This document shows positions 25,506 through 37,014 of a stretch of 64,000 bases of DNA, piece by piece (positions within the stretch are counted from its first letter, which is position 1; every line of letters starts with the position of its first letter). The stretch is from NCBI GenBank assembly GCA_905250075.1, contig CAJNOP010000014.1, forward strand, positions 1,132,537-1,196,536, read 5' to 3'. This DNA is from Rotaria sp. Silwood1 (Eukaryota; Rotifera; Eurotatoria; Philodinida; Philodinidae). The notes under the pieces were generated by a model, which did no database searches, had not been told where the DNA came from, and saw only the letters and a program-made list of their open reading frames with translations. The translations under genes and the position numbers were made by a program.

Positions 25506-25569
25506 TATTACAAACTTCAGAAATTTTTCTTCATTGTAAATTAAGTATCAAATATATTGAAATTCTAGG

Positions 25570-26625
25570 CACATCGGTTGAGCGCATTTTATACAGTGAC
25601 AACAGAATGTTTGGACATTTTCACTAATGCTAGAGATCAAAATCTTCTATCGTTTGATGTACTTAGTATTGTTGTCTCATACGAGAAGTTAATCATTTTA
25701 ATTCAAGAACCATCTTTCTTCTATTATTCATAAGATCTATTAAAAATACATCAGCAAATTTTTCATAGATTATACTTGCTTAAATTCTTAAAATTTCATT
25801 TATAGCTACTTTTTGTTATTGTGAATAGTAGGACGATACAAAATTAATAAACTAAACTTTCAACAGTTTTAGTATCAGCAAAGAAAATGATACATTTACT
25901 GAAGAATTACTTCCATAGAAAATTATATCAAAAGCTAAATATTTCCAGGTGTCGATTGTGAAAAGTTGAATTTTATCGACAATAAACCTGATATTTGTAA
26001 TCAGCATGCAAAATTAGATTAGAAAGCATAAATTTCATCTTTAAATGGTACCTTGGATAATTTTACTATGCACCTGCTCTGCTATTTACTGCAAAAATCT
26101 TATGCTGCGATCCCCTACAAATGAAATCTTGATGACAAATATTTTATGATAAAATTTATGTTTTCTAGTGTAATTATGCGAATTGATTGCAAATATCCGA
26201 GTTTGATCAAATTCAATTTTTTACAATCAAAACTTGAAAACACTGCTCTGTCAAGACAATATTCTATGGAAGCAGTCTCTCTGTAAACCTATTATTTTCA
26301 TATTGTTAATACTAAAACTGTTGAAAGTTTGATTTAGTAATTTTATATCGTCATACTACTCACAACAAAACAAGTAGCTCAACAAGAACTTTTAAGCATT
26401 TGAGCAAAAGTATAATCCATAGAAAATAAGCTGGTATGTTTTTCAATATATCTTATGAATAATAGAAAAAAGAAGATTTTTGATTTGAAGTGATTAATTT
26501 CTCGCATGAGACAACATTAGGGAGTACATCAAACGATAGAAGTTTTTGATCTCTAATATTAGTGAAAATGTCAAAACGCTATTCTTGTGTCGACATATAG
26601 AATGCGCTCAACCGATCTGTTTACG
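25570..26625. repeat. Inner palindrome B, arms of about 370 bp
   Basis: Left arm from 25570 (ATCGGTTGAGCGCATT) faces the right arm ending at 26625 (AATGCGCTCAACCGAT). Further matching blocks are TTCTATCGTTTGATGTACT, ACTTTCAACAGTTTTAGTAT and CTTCCATAGAA. The central region of about 320 bases is unmatched. Confidence 0.85.
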
Positions 26626-27000
26626 ATATCACTATATTTTATATTGAATTAAAGAAAATTTCTGAAATTAGTAGCAATTATTAATAAGTCTAATTGAAAG
26701 AGGATCAAATCAGAACACTACTTTCATGTTAAAAGATAAAAGCAATTTATCTGAAGAAATTTTATAACAACGATGAAAAAATGTTAGGAAATGATTATTA
26801 TTAGAAATTTCATCAGTATTGTCCATAGTGATCTTGGGAAAAGTAATCAGTTTGAGCTGGAAATTACAACTCGTACTAAACTCATTATTATGTAGAACAT
26901 GTAAAAATAAATCATAAACTTCTCAGATGTTAATCTATTGTCGAGGTGTCTCGGAATAACTGATTTTCTCATGCATCTACTCTTAACATTAATCAGTTCT

Positions 27001-27655
27001 AATGCACAAGCAGAATATCTAAGCATTAGGCTTTATTTTAATAATATCGTCTAAGTATTAGCATCTTTTCTTAATACTAATGCTAATACGACATTCGTAA
27101 TTGATTATAAAAACGTGTATATAAACCGATTAATTTCTTTCCTTTTTTGGTCATATATGCTTCAATAAATTGCAACAGACAATCCATGGTGAGGAAAGAA
27201 AAAGAACGAGAGTCATGTTTGTTACCGGATGATTGAAAGTAATTTTGTGAAAAATTAAAAAGTTTTATGATATAAAAAGCTTTCCAATTAACATGCAATC
27301 ATGCTTAAATGTTTCATTTTCTAAAATACATGTAGACCGACGACATCATTCATTCATCATGTTATAATCTTTAAAATCACCAAAAACAGAGCACCATAAT
27401 AATAGCATATTAAATAATTTTCGATCACGACATAAGTATAGTCATTATATAGAAAGTTGCATTGATGATGATTACTTTTTTGTCTTGCCTACGATCTATT
27501 AATTGACTTCACCTTTTCTTCTTTTTTTTTGTTTTCCGCTTTCATAAAAGCTTGTTTTATAGATGAATAGTTCGAGTACAACGAATCTATTTTTAATATG
27601 TATGAAGTGAAAACACTTTTATATTTACAAAGGAATAGTCTTTTGTTGTTGAGAG
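27001..27655. other. Intergenic, upstream region of the neuropeptide gene
   Basis: AT-rich, no gene recognised. A short minus-strand frame at 27083-27298 has no recognisable motif. Confidence 0.4.
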
Positions 27656-27664
27656 TATAAATAG
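27656..27664 (+). promoter_or_regulatory. TATA box of the FLRFamide gene
   Basis: TATAAATAG, 54 bases before the ATG at 27718. The expected start of transcription would be about 27690. Confidence 0.65.
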
Positions 27665-27717
27665 GTCATTTTATTATTTTTTATTTTTTATTTTATTCAG
27701 ATACTTTGTCAATCAGT

Positions 27718-28196
27718 ATGTATCTATTTGCTATTATATCTTCTCTGATTTGCACGCAATTACTATCAACAGCATCAAGTGGTAGAAGTCATCTTTTTTT
27801 TTTTATTTTGTTTTCGACTTATTAATTGCGTTTTCTTTCTTTTTCTTTTGAAAAGATACAAACGCTGTCAATCCAAATCTTCTATCACATGTTTTAGCAC
27901 CATTACCAACAACATCGATCAATAAAGAAACTTTGAATAATGAGAATCAAAATGATGAAGGATATGTTCATTATCCACGATTGACATCATCTTTAAGATT
28001 TGGTCGACAAGTACCATCAGCATCAGCATCAGCATCATTTCTTCGTTTTGGTCGTTCACATCCGTTCATTGTTCGATTTGATCGTGGTGGACACAAGGGA
28101 GGAACATTTCTTCGTTTTGGTAGACAAAATCAAAGATTAGCTTTAAACAAATTTCATCTTTTCGGCAACAATGGCGAATTTTTAAGATTTGGTTAA
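27718..28196 (+). CDS. FLRFamide neuropeptide precursor
   Basis: Two exons, 27718-27781 and 27856-28196, separated by a 74-nt GT-AG intron, give 134 residues. Residues 1-20 are a hydrophobic signal peptide (MYLFAIISSLICTQLLSTAS). A spacer follows, then five repeat units: SLRFGR (67-72), FLRFGR (83-88), IVRFDR (93-98), FLRFGR (106-111) and a final FLRFG (130-134) right before the stop. Glycine donates the amide and single arginines serve as cleavage sites; there are no dibasic sites. Predicted products include LTSSLRF-amide, QVPSASASASFLRF-amide and GGHKGGTFLRF-amide, plus a C-terminal FLRF-amide form. The family (FMRFamide-related peptides) consists of secreted neuromodulators acting mostly on GPCRs or peptide-gated channels. 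The third unit has Asp for Gly and should not be amidated. The intron falls between the signal peptide and the propeptide. Confidence 0.92.
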
Positions 28197-28286
28197 ATAT
28201 ATTAGATTTTTTTCTCAACAAAGAAGAAAGCATAAAGGAGTTTATATAATCCTCTAAAGAATTTGATGTAACGTTAAAATGTCTAA

Positions 28287-28292
28287 AATAAA
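28287..28292 (+). terminator. Polyadenylation signal of the FLRFamide gene
   Basis: AATAAA, 91 bases after the stop codon and followed by an A-rich stretch. It is consistent with a short 3' UTR. Confidence 0.5.
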
Positions 28293-28296
28293 ACAA

Positions 28297-31200
28297 AACA
28301 GCTTTTTAATATGATCAAAAGTAAACAATGGATTGCATATGCAATATATCAAGTTTTGACAAGTATATATTTTGAAATTATTAAAATTATTTTAGTAGAA
28401 TCAAATTCGAACCTAGAGGCAAGAATATCTAAATTAAAACTGCTCTTCCACAATGGTAGTTTAATTTCATTTTGCCTTTTTTCCTTAACGATATGTTCAT
28501 ATTAGAGATGTTGCATTACGTTTACTAGTAAGAAAAGTAATAACTATAAAAAACAATAATTGAGTTATAAAAAGTTAATACAAAAGTACGATAGTCATCA
28601 ATTGAATTTTTCCATTTACACATAGATATTAACGAGTGAAGATAGATGTTCTATAAAACTATTGGATGTGTTTTTCACGTAAGCATTGTCTGTTCGAGCA
28701 AAAATTTAAAATATTAATACCTGCTCAACTGTCTAACTGCAACAGTCTAAAAACAAACGGAAAAATGATGTAAGTTTTTTTTTAACAACAGTTTTGTGGA
28801 ATGGCAAACATATAACCAATATATGTTTAAGAACAATGAAAGAAATATTTACAAGAATAATCATCAAGTAAAAAATGGTGAAAAAACTTTCTTTGACAGG
28901 ATAACGTGATTGTTTTTTTTTTATTTCAGTACAATCTTATCGTTTTTACTCTTCATTTAGCAGTCATAACATTTTGCTGATAACTGAATTCCATATTCAG
29001 CAGCGCAAGGATGACTGTTTCGTATACGAAATCTCGTTTTGAAAAAAATTGCCCTTTTCGACACGCGTGGATAAGTATCAATAGATTTACTTCGAAACTT
29101 TTTTCTCATGAATAATATTGTCAAGAGCTTTGAAAAGATTGCAGACGCAGAGAATACAAAGTTCTGTATCCATCGATGCTAACTATATTGCTTTTTGAAT
29201 TGATTTTCATGAGCAAAGACTTACAAAAAATTGAGGTTTATTCGTACAAAATCAAAAACTCCAGTTCATATTTAAAAGATTGCTCCAATAAGAAACATTT
29301 ATTTGAAAAACGAACGAAATATTCTCTATCGAATGACTTTTTGAAACAGTATTGGAATGATTTAAAGTTAGTTGATGTCAACTGTTAGAGAAACGTTGGA
29401 TTTTACTTTTTCAACATAGATTGACTTCAACAGTCATGCACTATTTATAGAATAAATATAGTTCCAAGATTGTGAACATCACAATTGGTTTACATAATGT
29501 TTCTCGAATATGTAGAACATTAATGTAGTCGCTTAATAAGGTCAACATCGCTTCATCATTGTGCGACCAAAAATTATTGGTTTTCGTTGAGTCTATTGTA
29601 TAGTTTGAAGTAGTATATATCTGCAAATTTTGTTTTGCATTTTTCTCAAACCAACTTTTTTGCATGAAAAGAAGTGCAGAAACATCGCCATTCTTCACTC
29701 CAAATACGTCCAATCCAACTGAAACGTTTATTCACATATACTTTACACTGTTTAGGATGGATATTTTTTTAAACATCGTTCTGTTGATTTTTATTAGCTT
29801 TTACAAAATACTTCTGTTTCAAAAAAAAAAAACAAGCGATTTTTAGGGTAACTTCGATGTTTTGGCTGGTTTTTTATTCGAATGACAAACGAATAAAAAA
29901 TATTCATCCAAAACTGTGCTTGGCATTTGTAAAAAAACATTTCAGCTTAATCGAACATAGAATCTAGAAGAAACTGAGGAGATATAAGCTTTTTCTGATG
30001 AATCGTTCTCTATAAATGGAGATACCCGTAATGAAGTATTGTTCACATAAATTGAAAAAGCATTCGTCACATTCTTTGTTAATTTATCGAAGTTTCATCA
30101 TTAATTATTTTGGATCATTAGGTTACATAATAATATCATATGTTTAACATTTGAGAAAATGAAAGTTCAACGTATGAACAGAATAATTATTTAGCAAGAG
30201 ATTAATGCAATGGGCGAGTTTCTCTCGTCAGTGTAAAAATTGATTTTATAATCTTCTTAAAAAAACTATTTTAAGTTTATTGCAATATCTTTCCATATAT
30301 AAAAAGTAGAAAAAAAAGTGGAAATCCAGCACATCTGTATAGTAAAAGAAAATTTGACGAGCTATATGTTCAGAAAAAAAATCCAACTACTTTATAAAAT
30401 AATATAAAGACCGTACCCAATGAATCTCTCTTAATATTTTGATTACATAATGATCTTATGCAACCATTTTATGGCAAAGTTTAGTAGATACCATGAATGG
30501 TTTTGGTTTTTATTGTAAAGAAGAATATACACAAAAAAACAAACAACTAATATGAAATAGAATTTTCTGCAATATTGAATTTTATATACAATAGTGTTTC
30601 TCCGAAGATCGATAAAATAATATTTATGCAGCAATATCTTACTTTTTCTTCGTATTTATGTCATGTTGTACTCATCGTTTTATTATTACTTTACAAGAGT
30701 GTCTAAAAAAACCCGCTGTGAATACTTCTTAAATAGTTTAAACTATTTACATATTTATTTTTTCAATATGATAATATATTGTTTAAAGTTTTATTTCATA
30801 GAACGATTATCTTCATATGAAATATGTGAATTTATCTTTTTCGAAATATTTTGAAAAAAATTTGAAAGAAAGTTTTTTTGTTTTTTGTTTTAATTAGTTT
30901 ATTTTTGTTATTGATTATATCATTTTACATTCGACTAGATGTTTATACGTGTCCTCGTAAGATTTGTTTTTTTTTCATATTTATTGATAAAACCTTTAAA
31001 TGAAAAGCACATTTGTACGTAATAGAAATGATGTCTTTTGTTCATTAATATTTTCTAATATTAGTATACAAAGTTGACAACTTTACTCAGATTCTGTCAA
31101 CTTTCTTTGTATGATTATTGAACTAATTATAACTTGTAAGACAAAGTTGGAATATATTCAGTCATCATTCTGTGTACTGTCGTTTGAAGAATGAAACACA

Positions 31201-32231
31201 CTGTTGCCATGAGTTAAACATTCTATAGTAGTTCGTTTTCACAAATATAATAAATTTTTTCAATTCCTTCTTTTATAATTTTCCAAGAGCTTCTATAACT
31301 TTTTTAATTTATTACTAGGCTTGGTTCACAAAAAAATTTTAAAAAATATTTCTAATACAGTGTACTATGACTAGCATTTGTATACCGAGCTCGATTTGTA
31401 TTTTTTGTTTCACAATGATAAATGAATCAAATTAGCTCATTAATAAAACTATTTACATTGTAATGTTTCTCGGCATAGAAACTTGTCAGAAAATAAATAA
31501 AATCAAACGTCAAGACACATATTCTATCATTATTTTGAAAAATTGTATAAATCACTTAAGTTAATTACAAGACATTAATGTTTGTTTTTCACGGTAGACT
31601 TTTGGAACATCTTGTATTACAGTGATCATTTATTATTCATTTCTTTTATTACTGTGTAACAATATAATACGAAACTGGTTCATATTTCCCTAATAACAAA
31701 TACTATAGAAGCTCTAGTATCATCATAATAATAAATACAAAGCAAAGAATGATATAAATTAATAAGTAATAGTAATCTAGCAGTCCTAATCAATATAAAT
31801 TGGATCATTTTGAATTGAGATGAATATTGAGAAGAATGTACAATATAAACTCTCTATAGTCGACACTTTTTTGACGTTTCAAAAACAGTGCTAGGATGTT
31901 TTGAAAGTATTCTAGTATAGAACTATATAACGGTGCTCACGAGAGGAGGTTTTGCTGTATGTGTTCAATTAAAAAACCAAAAATTTTTTATGTGCATCTT
32001 AAAGTTTTCTTGTTTCTTGTATTAAACAGTGTATATCGATGATTAAATTTTTCTTTAAAACCATCGAAAATTTAAGTCAGTATTGGCTCTTTTTCAATCA
32101 GTTTTCTTAGAATAGAATTTTTATTTGGATATTATACTAACATGGGAAGATATTCTCATTGATGAATCCCTTTTAAACTGAAAGTATATTCAATCGATAA
32201 AGTCTAGTGCGTAAATATCCTAGATTGATTC
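28297..32231. other. Long gene-poor interval
   Basis: No gene recognised in about 3.9 kb. A small imperfect hairpin near 31066-31113 (ATACAAAGTTGAC facing GTCAACTTTCTTTGTAT) is the only structure noticed. Open frames are short and AT-biased. Confidence 0.45.
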
Positions 32232-32665
32232 GAACTGTTGGATCTTTGTTACTAAGGTATTGAATTTTTAGTGGACTTTTTTCTCTAGGGCCTCCGTTTT
32301 CAAGAGAAACCATACTTTTGAATATTGACTAGAAACTTTGCTCATGTAAAGGCACCAATTATACTAGCTTGTAGGAAAATTTCAGAATTTTTCATTAACG
32401 TTCTTCAAAAGATGAATTTAGTAAAACATAGACCTGTGTCATGATTATTGTAAAAAATATGGATATTTTGAAAAATTCATATCTTGAACAGACTTGATGA
32501 AAAAATTTTGAAATTTTTCTACACGCTAGTATAATCGGAGTCTTTGTCTGGGTAAAGTTTAAAGTCAAACTTGAAAAGTATTAGTTCAATTGAAAGTTAG
32601 CGTCCTACAAGAAAAATCCACTAAATATTCGAAATCTCAAGAACAAAGATCTGGTGATGCGAAAC
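32232..32665. repeat. Old, diverged inverted repeat, arms of about 200 bp
   Basis: GATCTTTGTTACTAAGG then TTTTTAGTGGA on the left matches, in reverse complement, GATCTTTGTTCTTGAGA then ATATTTAGTGGA on the right. Further matching blocks are ATTATACTAGCTTGTAG / ATTATACTAGCGTGTAG and GATGAATTTAGTAAAA / TATGAATTTTTCAAAA. No coding sequence inside. Confidence 0.6.
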
Positions 32666-33016
32666 ATTCGAGGATGTCTACTTAGTCATTAGGCTCTATC
32701 GATCGAATATAGTCTCAGCTCGAAAGCAATTTATCATTTGGAGTTCTTTCCTTTTATGATAAATTGAATGCATATGATTATAAAGTCATTGTGTGAGAAG
32801 ATTAATATTTACTTTCAAATCATACTCGATTATAAAATTGTTGATTTGTTCTATCATTACTAGTCCAAGAACAATTTCAGCTCAACATCTAAAAATACTT
32901 TCAAACCGGTACAAATCGGCGACTTCACAAAATTTTTTCAGATGATAAAATTGCTATTAGGAACAAAATTTCCTTCTGCATACCTACACATTTTCACGTT
33001 GATCTTTTTTGAAATA

Positions 33017-34996
33017 GAGTGGGGTGTCCTAATTCTGCCGGAAAGAAATCATCTTCTGAAAACTTTTAATAACTCGACTTCTTGGTGACATAGAGAGCTG
33101 AATTTTTTTTTCCGAAGTAGAGCAAACATTTCTCTATCGGTTCATGTATAATTGACGGAAAAATATTCAGCTGTTATTGCGCAATAACAGTCAAAATAGG
33201 AGGGGAACCATTTTTTATTCGATTCTGTTGTGTTTTTTGTTTTGCCGGTCAATGCATTTTTTTCCTAATTCTGCCGTTTGCATGTAAAATTGCACTAAAT
33301 TTTTGTAGAAATTAAATTTCTCTATGAAAATGAAATTTAAATGAAAATAAAACACGCATCATTCGATTCATGCAATGATGATGCATTGAGTGGTATGTTT
33401 TTTAATATAGTTCAATTTTGTTTACCTAGGTTTGGTTTTTGCACGAAAAGAACAAATTTTTAAAAAGTCTGTTTTTCGTTCCTAATTCTGCCAATCAATG
33501 TAAATTATTTTCCTAATTATGCCGGCCTATGTAATTTTTGTATCTAACTTCGCTAAAGCATGAAGCAATGAATTCTACTCATCGAGATACATAGTTTCAT
33601 CATAATTTAGAAGAAAAAACAATTTTATGAAAATTTTTGCCCAGGTGGGATACGGATGAATTTATTGAGAAAAAGACTTGAGGGGGGAGTACAGATAATA
33701 TTGTAACAAAAAGAAATTTGTCTTAAAGATACATCATTCGACTCAGTTTTTGGTGCGAAATCCAAATATGATATTTATTTTTATCAAAAATGCGTATCTG
33801 ATGATCAAAATTGCAAAACACAAGTTTATTTTTTGTACGATTTTGTAATCCGCATAGAAAAATTTGATTTTCTAAATAGCATAGTAACGTTTTGGTGCAA
33901 ACGGTTAGTATATTTATTCTCATAACCATGTTGATCATAATTGACTTTCTCTCGTAAATAAGAATGCTGCATAAGTCTTCAAAGCTCGGGCATCTGCCGG
34001 ACTCTTTGCTATGAGTTTTTGGTGTGAAAACTAATAAATTAAGAATGAATATATTCAAGATATATTCCTACTCAATTTTCAATACTAAACGAGAATCATA
34101 CATACAGAAGAAGAAATTGTAAAAAAAATATATATGCAAAAACATTTAGATTTCGTGGAGACAATGTTTTCCGTGGAATTTGGAGCTATTTTATGTTTTT
34201 AAGACATCTGAACTAAACGAAACTTGAAAAGCGAACTAATGCCGCTATTTTCGGAATTAGCACTATAAACTGAGTCGAATGATATATTTTTAAGACAAAT
34301 TTCTTTTTGTTACAATATGATCTGTACTCCCCCTCACGTCTTTTTCTCAATAAATTCATCCGTATCCCACCTGGGCAAAAATTTTCATAAAATTGTTTTT
34401 TCTTCTAAATTATGATGAAACTATGTATCTCGATGAGTAGAATTCATTGCTTCATGCTTTAGCGAAGTTAGATACAAAAATTACATAGGTCGGCATCATT
34501 AGGAAAATAATTTACATTGATTGGCAAAATTAGGAACGAAAAACAACTTTTTAAAACTTCTTTTTTTTGTGCAAAAATCAAATCTAGGTAAATAAAATTG
34601 AACTATATTAAAAAACATAGTACTCAATGCACCATCATTGCATAAATCGAATGATGTGTGTTTTATTTTCATTTAAATTTCATTTTCATAGAGAAATTTA
34701 ATTTCTACAAAAATTTAGTGCAATTTTACATGCAAACGGCAGAATCAGGAAAAAAAATGCATTGACCGGCAAAACAAAAAACACAGCAGAATCGAATAAA
34801 AAATGGTCCCCCTCCTATTTTGACTGTTATTGCGCAATAGCAGCTGAATATTTTTCCGTCAATTATACATGAATCGATAGAAATGTTTGCTCTACTTCGG
34901 AAAAAAAATTCAGCTCTCTATGTCACAGAGAAGTCGAGTTATTAAAAGTTTTCAGAAGATGATTTTTTTTTCCGGCAGAATTAGGGCACCCCACTA
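33017..34996. mobile_element. TA-flanked transposon with inverted arms of about 740 bp
   Basis: Ends read AGTGGGGTGTCCTAATTCTG (left) and, in reverse complement, AGTGGGGTGCCCTAATTCTG (right), each beside TA (33015-33016 and 34997-34998), as in Tc1/mariner/pogo insertions. The arms run to about 33760 and from about 34260. Within the left arm CCTAATTCTGCC recurs at about 33029, 33264 and 33481, with a close variant near 33512; the right arm has diverged copies. A perfect 20-bp palindrome lies at 33171-33190 (TTATTGCGCAATAA core). The loop of about 500 bases has a 111-codon minus frame (34058-33723) without transposase motifs, so the element looks nonautonomous. Confidence 0.82.
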
Positions 34997-35813
34997 TAGC
35001 TAATAATAGTACAATGTCTTTTTTCTGCTGTCAAAAACTGCATTAAACATGATGAATTTTTATTCCTGTCATTTTTTTTTCTACTTGTATCATTCCATTA
35101 ATATCAAGTTAGAAAGCATTGTTTGTCTATGCATACTTGCAAACGATTCTCGACTGACGCAACTAATGCTTCAGTTACATTGTCTTGAATTTGTTTCAGC
35201 TTTTATACATTTTTCGATAGTGTACCTTTTGGAATTGATACCATAAAGACCAAGAACGACAAATAAGGACGATAAATTGGTTTTGAATATGCAGCACTAT
35301 TTTTACCAATCAATGATGCAATGGAACGTATGAAAAGTATACTAATATATATAGTTTTCGATTAAAAACAACAATAAAACAAATAATGTATAATAGGAAG
35401 CATGGAACCAATTATTAATATATTTGTGCCTATGTAAAACAATGCTCATCTAGCTAAAAAACAAAGAGCTTTTACACAAAATATTTATTCATTTTTGATC
35501 TGCTAGAAAGTGTTTCCAACAAATCAAAAGCTACAAATTAGGATAAACAAATTAACTTAATTGTTCAGTAAGGTTACCAGCACATCAGTCTTTCTCTCGA
35601 TGAACTTTGACGTATAATATCCAATTTTACCTGTATTTAGAATTGAATTAGCTCATACTTTTCTATGTCCGTCTTATTCTAGCTCTGTTAGACGAATAAT
35701 ACCAATGTTCTCCTGATTAACGTCTATTATAAGATCCTTTCGCTGCATTATGTATCAAAGCCCATAGTATTCAAACAATAGTTTGAATGTACAGTAGAAA
35801 TCCTTGATTCATA
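34997..35813. other. Intergenic, no gene recognised
   Basis: AT-rich with short frames only; nothing recognised. Confidence 0.4.
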
Positions 35814-35846
35814 GAATATTTTGGAAGATTCTAGAAAATTCTAGAA
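35814..35846. promoter_or_regulatory. Heat-shock-element array, seven 5-bp units
   Basis: Triplets in strict 5-bp register with alternating orientation: GAA (35814), TTT (35819, one mismatch), GAA (35824), TTC (35829), GAA (35834), TTC (35839) and GAA (35844). The consensus heat-shock-factor site is alternating nGAAn/nTTCn units; six of seven units here match, the last five perfectly. Such an array could bind two HSF trimers. No heat-shock protein gene is recognisable next to it on either strand. Confidence 0.7.
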
Positions 35847-37014
35847 TGATCCAAGCACTGTCATTACTAACGCCCCTTTTCCTGTTGCTATGGAAACATC
35901 CAATAATCGTTGCTTTCCCGCTCTGGTTACTAGGACTTAAGAGGAAGTTGTTAAAACCTCGATTTAAACTTCCAATCATTATATTTTCCTCGAGAAAATG
36001 TGTGAGTTCCACAACAACTGGCAATGGTGAGTCACTAACATCAAGCGACAATGGAGCAGCTGCAGCCACAACAAAAGAATTACAGTTGTTTAATTAGTTC
36101 TTTGTTCGTTTTTTTTAGTTTAGCTATATCAAGTATTACTCATCATCATTACCATCGATTATAAACCCAGACCAGTAAAGTTATAATAAAAATAACAACG
36201 AACTATAAGTACTTAGAATCACTATTTACTTGAAACGTCATTTTTTTTCGATATTTCTCTGTTTCTACATTTTCCCTTTCAATGTTTTTTAGCACATTGA
36301 AATAGCTGAGTGGCTACGCTTTATGCATGTATTCCAACTCTGATACTAGCAGTCGTGAAATGACCGTAAGCAAGTCACTAACGGTTGTTTGTCTCGGATT
36401 AGTCATACGAAAGCGTACTCACTAATCTATGGCATACATCTATCCTCACGATCAGTATATGTTTAGTCAGTGCATATAGGCAGTGGAAGGACTCAGAATC
36501 AGACCGGCCTTCTGTTCAGAGCTACAGTTAGTTTTAGCTCTGAAGAAGTTATCGAAGTAATGAATCTGCTGCTAAACAGCCTCCTAAACCGTAAGGTAGC
36601 CGAAAGGTATAAGTATTCTTCCTTCTTGCTACCTGAAGCAAAAATTTTTCGAAGAGCTTCGTTCCTATTATAAAAGGATCCTTTTGAACAGTTCCTCAGA
36701 TCGATGCTATCCATCTTTCATTCACCTTTAATTATTTCATATAGATTGAAGTAATCGTGAAGAATTCAAATAGATGGTTGTGTCGACGAAGATTAGATTT
36801 GTGTTATTATCACTTTCATCGATTCTACTTCGATCTTATAGTGCTCTATTGGTATGCATAATTGATTTGAATTTTAAAGATCAAAATTGAAAATCGTTTC
36901 AAAACTATTTCATCACAAAGCAACGGCATAATCTTGTCTTTTATTACTATTTCACTAACAAATAAAAACGAATTTTCTTTAAAATATGAATATCTGAAAA
37001 AAAAAATTCTTTTT
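35847..37014. other. GC-richer island with TATA box, no gene confirmed
   Basis: 35830-36100 and 36290-36720 are less AT-rich than the surroundings. Open frames of 60-97 codons exist on both strands but show no domain. A TATAAAAGG box at 36669-36677 is preceded by TTCGAAGAGCTTCGTTCC, an imperfect heat-shock-element-like stretch. Downstream, an ATG at 36774 opens a short hydrophobic frame (MVVSTKIRFVLLSLSSILL) ending at a GTATG donor near 36853, which looks like a signal-peptide exon. No following exon was found before the convergent gene at 37650-37015. Confidence 0.35.

Larger units (their letters stand above)
23811..27000. mobile_element. 3.2-kb nested palindrome (probable foldback transposon)
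   Basis: Outer arms of about 300 bases: 23811-24115 matches the reverse complement of 26700-27000. Shared blocks include TTAAGAGTA, TGATTACTTTTC, TTCATCGTTGTT and ATATGAAAGAGT versus ACATGAAAGTAGT. Between the arms lie two further complete palindromes (24128-25505 and 25570-26625), giving a three-part cruciform-like layout. The outer arms are more diverged than the inner ones. No transposase frame is present, so it would be nonautonomous. I could not define a target duplication. Confidence 0.72.

Noticed and set aside
33723-34058. 111-codon frame as a possible transposase
   Set aside because: No helix-turn-helix or DDE/D pattern visible; it overlaps the end of an inverted arm.
36300-36375. 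tRNA-like A-box (TAGCTGAGTGG)
   Set aside because: No GGTTCRANTCC B-box at the right distance and no acceptor or anticodon stem pairing.
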